Numbered from the stretch's first letter, positions 25,731 through 34,310 are shown. The stretch is DNA of 38,918 nucleotides from Nocardiopsis halophila DSM 44494 (GCF_000341245.1 NZ_ANAD01000059.1:75156-114073), one strand, 5' to 3'. Translations and numbers: made by a program. Notes: a model not told the origin generated them from the letters alone.

Positions 25731-25816
25731 CGACGCCCGCTCCCCCGCAGGCGCGCGCCCCCATCAGGCGCGACGCCCGACACGGCGCTCCCCGCACACC
25801 CGCGGCGGATCGCGGA

Positions 25817-25822
25817 TAGGCT
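25817..25822 (+). promoter_or_regulatory. -10 box of the PLDc_N gene, probably leaderless
   Basis: TAGGCT ends 6 nt before the ATG, with no Shine-Dalgarno sequence between them. Confidence 0.55.
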
Positions 25823-25828
25823 GGATCC

Positions 25829-26182
25829 ATGGTGTGGCTCGCTGGCCTGTTCACGCTGCTCACGATCGTGCTCTGGGTGTACGCGTTCTTCGACGCGCTC
25901 ACCACCCCGGCATCGGAGGTCCGCAACCTGCCCAAACTCCTGTGGCTGATCGCGATCGTCGTGTTCACCCCCATCGGTCCGCTGCTCTGGCTCTTTCTCG
26001 GCCGCCCGCGGATCCCGGAGGCGGCCCCCGGCCCGGCCGCGCCCGAGCGCCCCGCGCCCTCGTTCGCGGACGCCGACCCGTCCGACGCCCACGCCGATCC
26101 GGGGCACCCCGGCCCGATCGGCCCCGACGACGACCCCGAGTTCCTGCGCCGCCTGAACAGGCGCATCAACCCGGACGACTGA
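25829..26182 (+). CDS. PLDc_N domain membrane protein
   Basis: A 117-aa protein with two hydrophobic helices (about residues 3-22 and 36-57) separated by an acidic loop, as in the phospholipase D nuclease N-terminal (PLDc_N) domain that also occurs alone in small actinobacterial membrane proteins. W-L-I-A-I-V-V-F-T-P-I-G-P-L-L-W is the typical second helix. No HKD catalytic motif is present, so it is not a phospholipase. The C-terminal half is a soluble Pro/Asp-rich tail. A strong terminator follows. Confidence 0.8.
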   Translation: MVWLAGLFTLLTIVLWVYAFFDALTTPASEVRNLPKLLWLIAIVVFTPIGPLLWLFLGRPRIPEAAPGPAAPERPAPSFADADPSDAHADPGHPGPIGPDDDPEFLRRLNRRINPDD

Positions 26183-26255
26183 GCACCACGGGCGGCCTCG
26201 CGGCCGCGGCGCCGTCCCTCAGGGCGCCGTGGGCGCGCACGGCGCCCCGCACGGT

Positions 26256-26299
26256 ACGGGTCCGCCCCCGCCTCGACACAGAGGCGGGGGCGGACCCGT
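26256..26299. terminator. Bidirectional terminator between the PLDc_N gene and ccsB
   Basis: A perfect 19-bp stem (26256-26274 with 26281-26299) and a 6-nt loop lie between two convergent genes, 74 nt after one stop and 39 nt after the other. Confidence 0.85.
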
Positions 26300-26337
26300 G
26301 TGCGGTGCGCGGCCCTCAGGCGGGGCACGCAGGCGTG

Positions 26338-27411
26338 TCAGGCGTAGCTGTGCAGGCCGCTGAACATGTAGTTCACGCCGAAGAAGTTGAACATCAGGCA
26401 GGCGAAGCCAATCACGCCGATCCAGGCCGAGCGGGTGCCCTTCCAGCCGGCGGTCGCGCGCGAGTGCAGGTAGGCGGCGTAGACCACCCAGGTGATGAAG
26501 GACCAGACCTCCTTGGGGTCCCACCCCCAGAAACGGCCCCAGGCCTCGTCCGCCCAGACCGCCCCGGCGATGATGGCGAAGGTCCACAGCGGGAAGGCGA
26601 TCACCACGAAGCGGTGCGAGACCCGGTCCAGCAGCTCGGGGCTGGGCAGCTTGGCGGCGATGCCGGCCACCCGCTCGCCCGCCGCGCGCTTGACCTCGGT
26701 CCGGTGGGCCACCAGGTAGGTGATGGCGGCGGCACCGGAGACCATGAACGCCCCGGTGGCCACGATCGCCGCGGAGACGTGGATCGCGATCCAGTACGAG
26801 TGCAGCGCCGGGACCAGCGGGCCGGCCTCGCTGTACAGCCAGCGGGCGGCGATGCCCAGCAGCAGCACCACCGGGAGCAGCACGAAGGTGCCCAGGTAGC
26901 GGGCCTGGTAGCGGAAGGCCGCGTACAGGAAGGCGGCCACGGCGCACAGGCAGATCGCCACCACGAACTCGAACATGTTGCCCCAGGGCCAGCGGTCGGC
27001 CGCCAGGCCCCGGGTGGCGATCTGGCCCAGGTTGAGCAGGAACCCGGCCACGGACACGACCAGCGCCACCGTGCCCAGCACGCTGCGCGAGGCCGAGGCC
27101 CGCGGCTCGGAGTCGCGGACCGACACCTCCAGGTCGTCGCCACCGGAGGCGCCCGACGGCGGGTCGGCGTCCAGGTCGACGGTGGAAGAGCCGCCCACCG
27201 CCGCCGGGGCCGGGGCCGCCGCTCCGGGGGCGCCCGCGGCCAGCGGCACCAGGCGGTTGTTCTTCAGGGCCGTCCGGCGGCCGTAGGCCGCCTCCAGCGC
27301 GAACAGGAACAGGGCCACGGCATAGGCCACGATCATCGCGATGATCAGGTGGTCGCTGAGCGACGCCAGGTCCTGGTCCACCGCCGCCTCCGCGGCGAGC
27401 TGGTACACCAC
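26338..27411 (-). CDS. ccsB: Cytochrome c maturation protein CcsB/CcsA (heme export and ligation)
   Basis: Membrane protein of System II cytochrome c biogenesis that brings heme across the membrane and, with ResB, attaches it to apocytochromes. 357 aa, about eight helices. The WWD-type periplasmic heme-handling segment is visible at 286-308, containing W-G-R-F-W-G-W-D-P-K-E-V-W-S-F. Histidines at 204, 211, 266 and 315 are candidates for the flanking heme ligands. The loop at 52-105 is a low-complexity insertion. GTG 27411 lies 3 nt after the resB stop. Confidence 0.92.
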   Translation of the reverse strand: MVYQLAAEAAVDQDLASLSDHLIIAMIVAYAVALFLFALEAAYGRRTALKNNRLVPLAAGAPGAAAPAPAAVGGSSTVDLDADPPSGASGGDDLEVSVRDSEPRASASRSVLGTVALVVSVAGFLLNLGQIATRGLAADRWPWGNMFEFVVAICLCAVAAFLYAAFRYQARYLGTFVLLPVVLLLGIAARWLYSEAGPLVPALHSYWIAIHVSAAIVATGAFMVSGAAAITYLVAHRTEVKRAAGERVAGIAAKLPSPELLDRVSHRFVVIAFPLWTFAIIAGAVWADEAWGRFWGWDPKEVWSFITWVVYAAYLHSRATAGWKGTRSAWIGVIGFACLMFNFFGVNYMFSGLHSYA

Positions 27412-27414
27412 CGG

Positions 27415-29046
27415 CTACTCCTTCGACGATGCGGGTCCGTCGGCCGCGGGCACATCCCGCAGCCGGTCTCTGAGCTCGGTCGCCAGGCGGTGGAACTCCT
27501 GGCCGTTGGCGGTCGACTCGGTCTTGCCCAGCCCCGCCACCTCGACAACGGTACGCCCGTTGGCTCCGGCCGATGCGCGCACCCACGCCCGGCGCGGGCG
27601 CACGAACAGGGTGCCCAGCAGCCCCAGCACCGCCAGCGAGGAGAACAGCAGGGCGGGCAGTCGTCCCGGGTTGTGGGTCATCTGCAGGGTCGCGAAGTCC
27701 TCGTACCCGGTGAAGGTGACCTCCCCCGCGCCGTCCGGCAGCTCCCAGCTGTCCCCGGGGCGCAGCACCTCCGACTCGCCCGCCTCCTCCATCCGGGAGG
27801 TGTCCAGCTGGTACACCGACTGCGCCTGGCGCATGTTCAGGTCCCCGGTGTAGGCGGTGAGGGTGACCGCCGGGTCCTTGGGGGCGGGGAAGGTGGAGGC
27901 CAGCCCGGTCTCGCCGTCCTCGCCGGTGCGCTCCCCCGCGGTCGGCAGGAAGACGCCCTCGAACCCCAGCCCCTCCGGCAGCGCGTCGGGGACCTTGACC
28001 ACGCCGTCCGCCGTCCGGCCCGGGTCGCCGTTGCGCGGCAGGAACGGCACCGGCTGGTCGAAGACGACCTCGCCCTCGCCGTCGCGGACCTCGAACTCGG
28101 GGGCGTAGCCGTGGCCGAGCAGGTACACCTGCACCCCGCCCACCGACAGCGGCTCGTTGACCTCCAGGGTGTGCGTGCGCTCCTCGGCGCCCGGGGCGTC
28201 CCTGTAGGTCAGCTCGCCGGAGAAGGACTCGGCCTGGCCGCTGAACCCGCCGTCCTCGACGAAGTCGGCCTGGAAGTCGTGCAGCGTGAACGAGAAGGGC
28301 GCCAGGTCGTCCTCGTCGGCCGCGACCCCGGGGTAGAAGGAGTCGTAGGAGGTCAGCGTGTTGGCGAAGCCGTCGCCCTCCACCACGAGCATGTTGCCGC
28401 GGTAGCCGAAGGCGTACCCCGCGGCCAGGGCGACGAGCAGGCCCAGCAGCGCGACGTGGAAGACGACGTTGCCGGCCTCGCGCAAGTACCCGGTCTCCCC
28501 CGAGAGCGAGTCGCCGTAGCGCTCCAGCCGGTAGCGCTTGAAGACGGTGCGGCCCTGCTCCAGCACCTGTTCGGGCGCGGCACCGGTGGTGAAGCGCGCC
28601 GAGTAGGGCATCCGGCCCAGGTGGCGCGGCGTCCGGGGCGGCCGGGCCCGCATCAGGCGCAGGTGGGCCCGGGCGCGCGGGATCACGCACCCGGTGAGGG
28701 ACACGAAGAGCAGCAGGTAGATCGCCGCGTACCAGGGCGAGGAGTACACGTCGAACAGGTAGAGGCGGTCGAGCCAGGGGGCCACCGCCGGGTTCTCGGT
28801 GGAGAACTGGGCGACCTCGTCCGGGTTGACCACGCGCTGGGGGAGCATGGAGCCCGGGATCGCGCCCAGGGCCAGCAGGAACAGCAGGATGAGCGCGGTG
28901 CGCATGGAGGTCAGGACCCGCCAGGTCCACCGGGCCCATCCGGCCGGGGAGAGCGCCCCCGGCGCGGGGCCGCCGCCCGGGGCGCCGGGCCCCCGGTCCT
29001 CTCCGGCGCCCGTTCCGGCACCGCCGTCGGTGGTCGTGGTGGCCAT
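27415..29046 (-). CDS. resB: Cytochrome c maturation protein ResB (Ccs1)
   Basis: Partner of CcsB in the System II heme ligase. 543 aa. Helices occur near residues 48-66, 115-133 and 205-225 and again near the C-terminus (about 455-475), enclosing a large extracytoplasmic domain. R-T-A-L-I-L-L-F-L-L-A-L-G-A-I-P-G-S and the G-C-V-I-P-R cytoplasmic turn are typical of ResB. The N-terminal 40 residues are Gly/Pro-rich and variable. ATG 29046 lies 3 nt after the ccdA stop. Confidence 0.92.
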   Translation of the reverse strand: MATTTTDGGAGTGAGEDRGPGAPGGGPAPGALSPAGWARWTWRVLTSMRTALILLFLLALGAIPGSMLPQRVVNPDEVAQFSTENPAVAPWLDRLYLFDVYSSPWYAAIYLLLFVSLTGCVIPRARAHLRLMRARPPRTPRHLGRMPYSARFTTGAAPEQVLEQGRTVFKRYRLERYGDSLSGETGYLREAGNVVFHVALLGLLVALAAGYAFGYRGNMLVVEGDGFANTLTSYDSFYPGVAADEDDLAPFSFTLHDFQADFVEDGGFSGQAESFSGELTYRDAPGAEERTHTLEVNEPLSVGGVQVYLLGHGYAPEFEVRDGEGEVVFDQPVPFLPRNGDPGRTADGVVKVPDALPEGLGFEGVFLPTAGERTGEDGETGLASTFPAPKDPAVTLTAYTGDLNMRQAQSVYQLDTSRMEEAGESEVLRPGDSWELPDGAGEVTFTGYEDFATLQMTHNPGRLPALLFSSLAVLGLLGTLFVRPRRAWVRASAGANGRTVVEVAGLGKTESTANGQEFHRLATELRDRLRDVPAADGPASSKE

Positions 29047-29049
29047 GGG

Positions 29050-29886
29050 TCAGATCACCGTCTCGAAGCCTTCGGTCCATCCCTGCATGACGGCCGTGAT
29101 GTCCGACCACACCCCGGTGACCAGGAGCAGTCCCACCAGGACGAGCATGCCCCCGCCGACCGCGGTGATCGCGCGGGTGTGCCTGCGCGCCCAGGCGAAC
29201 GCGCCCAGGGCGCGCCGGTAGGCCAGGGAGGAGAGCACGAACGGCAGGCCCAGGCCCACGCAGTAGGCCAGCGACAGCAGGGCGCCGCGCCCGGCGCTGC
29301 CCTCGGTGAAGGCCAGCGTCTGCACGGCGGCCAGGGTCGGGCCGATGCAGGGCGTCCACCCCAGGCCGAACAGCACGCCCAGCAGCGGGGCCCCGGCCAG
29401 CCCGGCGCCGGGCAGCCGGTGGAAGCGGAACTCGCGGTTCATGCCGGGCAGCACGCCCATGAAGGCCAGGCCCAGCGCGATGGTGAGTACGCCCAGCACC
29501 CGGGTGATGGTCTCGGCGTGGTCGATGAGCAGCCCGCCGACGCCGCCGATGAACACCCCCACCGCGACGAACACGAAGGTGAAGCCGGCGATGAACAGCA
29601 GGCTCCCGGCCAGCATGCTCCACTTGCGGGCCTGCAGCTCCTCGTCGGCCGAGCGCACCGCGGTCGCGGTGCCGGCCCCGCCGTCCGCCCCCGCGGCGCC
29701 CGCCCCGGCCTCGCGGGCGGCCCGGTTCCGGGCGGCCATGTCGGCGCCGGACAGGCCGGTGACGTAGGACAGGTAGCCCGGCACCAGCGGCAGCACGCAC
29801 GGGGAGAGGAAGGAGACCAGCCCGGCGGCGACCGCGAGCGGGACCGCCAGCAGCAGCGACCCCTGGATCACCGTCTCGGCGATCAT
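29050..29886 (-). CDS. ccdA: CcdA thiol:disulfide transport protein
   Basis: Moves reducing equivalents across the membrane to keep apocytochrome c cysteines reduced. 278 aa, six helices. The redox-active pair is visible: Cys 30 in [10 protein letters not shown] and Cys 180 in G-W-T-P-C-I-G-P. The loop around 45-88 is longer and more charged than in Bacillus CcdA. ATG 29886 overlaps the stop of the thioredoxin gene as ATGA, so its electron acceptor is encoded in the same coupled unit. In-frame sequence further upstream is shadow. Confidence 0.94.
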   Translation of the reverse strand: MIAETVIQGSLLLAVPLAVAAGLVSFLSPCVLPLVPGYLSYVTGLSGADMAARNRAAREAGAGAAGADGGAGTATAVRSADEELQARKWSMLAGSLLFIAGFTFVFVAVGVFIGGVGGLLIDHAETITRVLGVLTIALGLAFMGVLPGMNREFRFHRLPGAGLAGAPLLGVLFGLGWTPCIGPTLAAVQTLAFTEGSAGRGALLSLAYCVGLGLPFVLSSLAYRRALGAFAWARRHTRAITAVGGGMLVLVGLLLVTGVWSDITAVMQGWTEGFETVI

Positions 29887-30494
29887 CCGTCCTCCTCGAC
29901 GACCGTCTGCACCAGCCCGGTGAGCTGGTCGTAGTCGGTCTCGCCGATGACCCGCGCGGCGATGCGCCCTTCGCGGTCGATCACCAGGGTGCTGGGGATG
30001 GCCTGGGGCGGCACGGTGTCGCGGAAGGCCTGGGGGACCTCGCCCGGCTGGTCGTACAGGCTGGGGTAGTCCACCTCCTGCTTGCGCTCGAAGGCCTCGG
30101 CGGCGGTGCGGTCGTCCTTGATGTTGACGCCGAGGAACTCCACGTCCCGGTCGGCGAAGTCGCCGTGCACCTCGTTGAGGACGGGGGTCTCCGAACGGCA
30201 GGGCCCGCACCAGCTGGCCCAGACGTTGAGCACCAGGACGCCGCCCTCGTAGTCGGAGAGGGCGACCTCCTCGCCGTCGAGCGTCTCGCCGCTGTGGTCG
30301 GGGGCCTCCACCCGCTCCTCGGGGGCGAACTCGGTGGCGGTCCCGTCCCCGGCGATGTAGCGGCTGTCGTCGGAGCCGCCGTCGGCCGTCTCGGCGGGGT
30401 CGGACGCGCACCCGGCGGCGGCCAGCGCGGCGGCCAGCGCCGCGGCGGGCAGCCGCCCGGCACGGCGCAGGGCGCCGGATCTGCGTGAGGGCAT
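29883..30494 (-). CDS. resA: ResA/TlpA-type thioredoxin lipoprotein
   Basis: Membrane-anchored thiol-disulfide protein that reduces the CxxCH of apocytochromes. 203 aa. A hydrophobic export signal ends in A-A-A-G-C (Cys 29), a slightly relaxed lipobox; the active site W-C-G-P-C is at 95-99, and the cis-proline region is I-P-S-T-L-V-I. I start at ATG 30494, with GAGG 7 nt upstream; GTG 30512 lacks such a site. It is the first gene of the four-gene maturation operon. Confidence 0.92.
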   Translation of the reverse strand: MPSRRSGALRRAGRLPAAALAAALAAAGCASDPAETADGGSDDSRYIAGDGTATEFAPEERVEAPDHSGETLDGEEVALSDYEGGVLVLNVWASWCGPCRSETPVLNEVHGDFADRDVEFLGVNIKDDRTAAEAFERKQEVDYPSLYDQPGEVPQAFRDTVPPQAIPSTLVIDREGRIAARVIGETDYDQLTGLVQTVVEEDG

Positions 30495-30821
30495 CAAGGA
30501 ACCTCGGAACACACGGGTGAGGCGGGCACGAACGTCGACAACGACGAAGTGTAGTAGAGCCTCCCGCCCCCTGCCCGCCGGGGCTCGCTATGGCCGTGAC
30601 ATGCACGGACAGGGGGGAGGTTCCGAGGAATGCGGCATGGTGCGGGCCGGACGGGCGGCCGGAGGGGCGGTCCGCCGCGCGGCGCTGTGAGCGCACTCAC
30701 GGCGCGGCCGCGCTCAGGCGCGCCCGCTCGGCGCGCTCGGGGCGCGGGCGCCCGGGGGCCCACGGGGAGCTCACCCGGAGGGCGATGGGCGGGGCTGCAC
30801 CGCCCCCTTCGGGTGGGCCTT
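30495..30821. other. Intergenic region upstream of resA
   Basis: About 330 bases with no supported gene. It contains the promoter side of resA and a dyad at 30686-30701. Other open frames here are compositionally unlike proteins. No RNA gene is seen. Confidence 0.4.
30686..30701. promoter_or_regulatory. CRP-like dyad upstream of the cytochrome c maturation operon
   Basis: TGTGAGCGCACTCACG fits TGTGA-N6-TCACA except the last base and contains the perfect dyad GTGAG-N4-CTCAC. It lies about 190 nt upstream of resA, rather far for a classical operator, so function is uncertain. Confidence 0.35.
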
Positions 30822-30867
30822 CATCCAGTGCCGGGGAGACACTGCATCCGGTGCCGGGGAGGCACCG
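30822..30867 (-). terminator. Two tandem 23-bp hairpin repeats after the HTH gene
   Basis: Units 30822-30844 and 30845-30867 are identical at 20 of 23 positions and each can fold around a GGGGA loop. Two of the three differences change both members of one base pair (A-T to G-C), keeping the stem. They end 7 nt before the stop codon side of the small HTH gene, so they may act as a double terminator. Confidence 0.5.
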
Positions 30868-30874
30868 CGACCGG

Positions 30875-31078
30875 TCAGCCGGCCTCGACGAAGGCCTCTC
30901 GGAGGTAGTCGTGCACGGCGCGCTCGGGGACCCGGTAGGACCGGCCCACCCGGATCGCGGGGAGTGCACCGGAGTGGACCATCCGGTAGACGGTCATCTT
31001 GGACACTCGCATGATCGTGGCCACCTCGGCCACGGTCAGGAACCTGACCTCTTCCAGGGGAGCCTTACTCCTGTTCAT
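30875..31078 (-). CDS. Small excisionase-family helix-turn-helix protein
   Basis: A 67-aa DNA-binding protein: F-L-T-V-A-E-V-A-T-I-M-R-V-S (13-26), K-M-T-V-Y-R-M-V-H-S-G (27-37), wing A-I-R-V-G-R-S-Y-R-V-P. This is the excisionase/MerR-like HTH common as a stand-alone regulator in actinobacteria, where it often sits near proC, as here. It is related in fold to BldC but distinct in sequence. No integrase or att site is near, so it is not a phage excisionase. ATG 31078 is chosen; the frame upstream of it is not protein-like, although the best purine stretch (GAGGG) is 10 nt away. Confidence 0.82.
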   Translation of the reverse strand: MNRSKAPLEEVRFLTVAEVATIMRVSKMTVYRMVHSGALPAIRVGRSYRVPERAVHDYLREAFVEAG

Positions 31079-31323
31079 GTTCGGAACGCCCTCACTTCCG
31101 GACGTGCGCGTCGGTGTCCCTGCCTCTCCCCGCCGCGGAGGCCCGTCAGGAGCGGCGCGCCCTGGGTGCGCCGCCGACCCCGCCACCGCGCCGGGGTGTC
31201 GTTGAAGTAACTGCTGACACGTCCGTTTTCAGGGTAGATCCGCGTTCACGGCATTGAAAGGCCGGGTTTGCTGTCCCTGCAGCTATACGGGGGCGACGGG
31301 TCCCGTGAGGTTTAGGGGATGGG

Positions 31324-31356
31324 TATAAAAGCGCCCGGCCCCCGTCAGCGGGGCCC
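31324..31356 (-). terminator. Intrinsic terminator of the phosphatase gene
   Basis: A 6-bp GC stem (31337-31342 with 31350-31355) right after the stop codon is followed on the minus strand by GGGCGCTTTTAT, one of the few hairpins here with a T-run. Confidence 0.65.
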
Positions 31357-32163
31357 TCACCGGTCCTCCAGGCCCGCCTTGTGCAGCACGTACGCCGACA
31401 GCGGCCGGTAGTCCTCGGTCGAGTATCCGTCGTCCAGCGGGACCGTGGCGTGCAGCTTTCCCTCGTCTTCGGCGAGGAAGAGTGCGGGATCGTTACAGTC
31501 GGCGAACCCCACCGCCGAGACGCCCGCCTCCCCGGCGGCGCCCGCGAAACCGTGGTCGGCGATGACCAGCTGCGGCCACGGCTCGCCGCGGCGGCGCAGG
31601 TCCTCCAGCGCGGCCTCCATCGCGAAGGGGTGGTGGCTGTGCCGGGGCTCGCCCTCGGTGTCGGTGACCATCCCGACTCCGTCCCGCCAGACCAGGACCC
31701 GCTCCCCGGGCAGGTGGCCGCTGTCGGTGGCGTAGGAGAAGCCCTCGCCGGCCGTGACGACCGGGCAGCCGCTGCGCTCCAGGGCGCGCTTGAAGCCCCG
31801 GTAGGTGGCGTGCAGGTTCACCGGGTGGCCGGTGGCGACCATGACGCGCTCGCGGTCGCGGGCGGCGCGCGCCATCCGCTCGGCCAGCGCCTCCAGCGCG
31901 TCGGCGGTCAGGTCGGGGTCGATGGTGTCCACCCCGGACTCGTGGGCGGGGTCGGCCACCACACCGCAGCGCTTGGCCATCAGCGCCAGGATGTCCGGGT
32001 AGGCCCACTCGCGGGCGAAGGTGAGGCCGAACATGTGGTACGGGTCGCGCTCGGCGAGCCTGCGGTAGTGCCGCAGGTTCCCCTGGCGCGGGGTGTCCAC
32101 GTGCCCGGCGATCCCGGTCCTGACCATGTGCGCGATGAGCTCGCTGCGCGAAGGCGGCGTCAC
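31357..32163 (-). CDS. Predicted phosphatase, actinobacterial family
   Basis: A soluble 268-aa protein resembling a family annotated as phosphatase in Streptomyces and relatives. The most conserved-looking part is C-terminal: V-I-A-D-H-G-F-A-G (200-208) and G-F-A-D-C-N-D-P-A-L-F-L-A-E (219-232), with V-A-T-G-H-P (109-114) in the centre. Asp and His in these loops could bind metal, but no biochemical role can be read from them. GTG 32163 has GGGGAG 5 nt upstream. It follows acuC after 68 nt and is probably in the same transcript. Confidence 0.65.
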   Translation of the reverse strand: MTPPSRSELIAHMVRTGIAGHVDTPRQGNLRHYRRLAERDPYHMFGLTFAREWAYPDILALMAKRCGVVADPAHESGVDTIDPDLTADALEALAERMARAARDRERVMVATGHPVNLHATYRGFKRALERSGCPVVTAGEGFSYATDSGHLPGERVLVWRDGVGMVTDTEGEPRHSHHPFAMEAALEDLRRRGEPWPQLVIADHGFAGAAGEAGVSAVGFADCNDPALFLAEDEGKLHATVPLDDGYSTEDYRPLSAYVLHKAGLEDR

Positions 32164-32231
32164 CCGTTCTCCCCTTCCGTGTGGGCCTGGCGGCCGCTCG
32201 GCCCGGTCCGTGGTCCCCTCTCGTGCGTGCG

Positions 32232-33410
32232 CTACAGGCTCGGGTCGATCCCCTGGCTGGGGAAGACCGCCCTGCGGGTGGCCTGGATCGCCTGGTCGAC
32301 CGGGTCGGCGGGGTCGAAGCCCGCCTCGAACGGGGTGAACCGGGGGGTGCGGCCGTCGGTCATGTACAGCGGCGGAACGTCGCCGGTGCGCCGGCGCACG
32401 AGCCCGCGCCACTCCTCGGGGGTGGCCGCCTCCGGGTCGACCCCGCCCCCGGCGGCCTCGGCCAGCAGGTGGGTCCAGGCCCGCGGCACGACCTGCACCA
32501 GCTCGTAGCCGCCTCCGCCCAGCACCACCCAGCGGCCGCCGGCGGTGGTCTTGGCCAGCTCGTGCAGCTCCCGGTAGACGCGGCGCTGGCCGTCCAGGCT
32601 GAGCATCAGGTTGGCCAGCGGGTCCAGCGCGTGCGCGTCCGCCCCGTGCTGGGTGACCAGCACCTCGGGCTGGAACTCGCGCAGCAGCGGCGGCACCACC
32701 GCGTCGAAGGCGCGCAGCCAGCGGGCGTCGTCGGTGCCGGCCGGCAGCGCGACGTTGACGGAGTACCCCTCGGCGCCCGGGCCGCCGCTCTCGGAGGGGC
32801 GGCCGGTGCCGGGGAAGAGCGTGAGCGGCGACTCGTGCAGGCTGATCGTCATCACCCGCGGGTCGTCGTAGAACATGGCCTGCACGCCGTCGCCGTGGTG
32901 CACGTCGACGTCGACGTAGGCGACCCGCTTGGCGCCCTGCTCCAGCAGCCAGGCGATGGCCAGCGAGGCGTCGTTGTAGACGCAGAAGCCCCAGGCGTTG
33001 CCGGGCATGGCGTGGTGCAGGCCGCCGGCGATGTTGGCGGCGTGCTCGGTCTCGCCCTGCCACACGGCGCGGGCCGCGGCCACCGAGGCGCCCGCCACGA
33101 GCGACGCCGCGTCGTGCATGTCCGGGAAGACCGGGTTGTCGGGGGTGCCCAGGGAGTGCGCCTCGTCCGGCTCCAGGGTCCGCCCGGCCCGCTTGACCGC
33201 CTCGATGTAGCCGGGGTCGTGGACGAGCTTCAACAGGTCGTCGGAGGCCGGCTCGACCGGGATGAAGGAGATGCCGGGGGCGTCGAACACGCCGAGCTCG
33301 CGGGCGAGCGCCATCGTCAGCTCCACCCGCACCGGGTTGAGCGGGTGCTCGGGGCCGAAGTTGTAGCCGGTCAGCCCGTCGTCCCAGGCGACGTGCAGCG
33401 AGCAGGCCAT
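32232..33410 (-). CDS. acuC: AcuC-type deacetylase (histone deacetylase superfamily)
   Basis: Zn-dependent lysine deacetylase. In Bacillus, AcuC deacetylates and thereby activates acetyl-CoA synthetase; the acs gene is not in this window. 392 aa. Zn and catalytic residues are visible: H-H at 132-133, D-V-D-V-H-H-G-D-G (167-175; Asp 169 and His 171 as ligands), Q-H-G-A-D-A-H-A-L-D-P-L (255-266; Asp 259), and G-G-G-G-Y near 306. ATG 33410 has GGAGGG just upstream. A 7-bp dyad lies 34-51 nt before the start. Confidence 0.9.
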   Translation of the reverse strand: MACSLHVAWDDGLTGYNFGPEHPLNPVRVELTMALARELGVFDAPGISFIPVEPASDDLLKLVHDPGYIEAVKRAGRTLEPDEAHSLGTPDNPVFPDMHDAASLVAGASVAAARAVWQGETEHAANIAGGLHHAMPGNAWGFCVYNDASLAIAWLLEQGAKRVAYVDVDVHHGDGVQAMFYDDPRVMTISLHESPLTLFPGTGRPSESGGPGAEGYSVNVALPAGTDDARWLRAFDAVVPPLLREFQPEVLVTQHGADAHALDPLANLMLSLDGQRRVYRELHELAKTTAGGRWVVLGGGGYELVQVVPRAWTHLLAEAAGGGVDPEAATPEEWRGLVRRRTGDVPPLYMTDGRTPRFTPFEAGFDPADPVDQAIQATRRAVFPSQGIDPSL

Positions 33411-33443
33411 GCGCCCTCCCCCTGGCGTTGGTGCGGTCCACGC

Positions 33444-33461
33444 GTGTGTCCGGTGACACAC
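33444..33461. promoter_or_regulatory. Dyad operator candidate upstream of acuC
   Basis: GTGTGTC-CGGT-GACACAC, a perfect 7-bp inverted repeat with 4-nt spacer, lies between proC and acuC, 34 nt from the acuC start. It is probably a repressor or activator site; the protein is unknown. Confidence 0.45.
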
Positions 33462-33518
33462 ATACTCAAGCACATCCGGACGCAGCGGTGCGATCCGGGC
33501 GCGCACCCGTCCCCGCGC

Positions 33519-34310
33519 TCACCCCTCCGACAGCGCGCGGCTGCGGTCCCGGGCCGCCTCGATGGCGTCGGTGAAGGCGGTGCGCACGCCGTGGCGGTCC
33601 AGCTCCCGCACGGCGGCCGCGGTGGTGCCGCCCGGGGAGGTGACGGCCTCGCGCAGCACCACCGGGTGCTCGCCGGACTCGCCGAGCATCGCCGAGGCGC
33701 CGGAGATGGTCTGGCGCACCAGGCGCTGGGCGGTGGCGCGGGGCATGCCCATGGCCACGCCGGCCTCGACCATGGTCTCGGCGATGAAGTAGAAGTAGGC
33801 CGGGCCGCTGCCGGAGATGGCGGTGACGGTGTCCATGTGCCGCTCGGCGACGACCTCCACCTCGCCGACCGCGCGCAGCAGCCGCTCGGCGCGCTCCAGG
33901 TGGCCCTCGTCGGCGGCGCGGCCGCCGGTGATCGCGGTCATGCCCTTGCCGACCAGCGCCGGGGTGTTCGGCATGGCCCGCACCACCGGGACGCCGTCGC
34001 CCAGGTGCTTCTCCAGCACCGCGGTGGTGATGCCGGCCGCCACGGAGACGACCGTGGTGCCCCCGCCGACGTAGGGGCTCAGCCCGTCGAGGAGGTCGAC
34101 CATGTCCTGCGGCTTGACCGCCAGGACCAGCGCGTCGGCGCCCGCGGCCTCGGCCGCCGGGACCGTGCGCACCCCGTAGCGCTCGCGCAGTTCGGCGGCG
34201 TGCTCCTCACGGGGCTCGGTGACCAGTACGTCGTCCGGGCCGTGCCCGGTGCTCAGCAGGCCGGCGAGCAGCGCCTCGCCCATCTTGCCCGCGCCAATGA
34301 TCGCGATCAT
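33519..34310 (-). CDS. proC: Pyrroline-5-carboxylate reductase
   Basis: Last step of proline synthesis: NAD(P)H reduction of pyrroline-5-carboxylate. 263 aa, typical. Rossmann motif I-G-A-G-K-M-G-E-A (5-13), R-A-M-P-N-T-P (111-117), the P5CR signature S-G-S-G-P-A-Y-F (166-173), and V-T-S-P-G-G-T-T (223-230). ATG 34310 has AAGGG 7 nt upstream and a possible -10 (TACAGT) 26-31 nt upstream. The gene is downstream of proline dehydrogenase, which runs the opposite direction of the pathway. Confidence 0.95.
   Translation of the reverse strand: MIAIIGAGKMGEALLAGLLSTGHGPDDVLVTEPREEHAAELRERYGVRTVPAAEAAGADALVLAVKPQDMVDLLDGLSPYVGGGTTVVSVAAGITTAVLEKHLGDGVPVVRAMPNTPALVGKGMTAITGGRAADEGHLERAERLLRAVGEVEVVAERHMDTVTAISGSGPAYFYFIAETMVEAGVAMGMPRATAQRLVRQTISGASAMLGESGEHPVVLREAVTSPGGTTAAAVRELDRHGVRTAFTDAIEAARDRSRALSEG

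Noticed and set aside
25834-29934. 1366-codon open frame on the + strand through the cytochrome c maturation genes
   Set aside because: Shadow frame opposite ccsB, resB and ccdA; low-complexity Gln/Gly/Arg/His text without conserved motifs.
30875-31078. Phage excisionase or integrative element
   Set aside because: No integrase, relaxase, att repeat or tRNA is near; stand-alone proteins of this type are ordinary actinobacterial regulators.
31079-31356. The tiny Lys/Arg-rich AURKAIP1-like protein often found next to this HTH gene and proC
   Set aside because: I looked for a KKRRKR-type run on both strands of this gap and did not find it; it must lie elsewhere or be absent.
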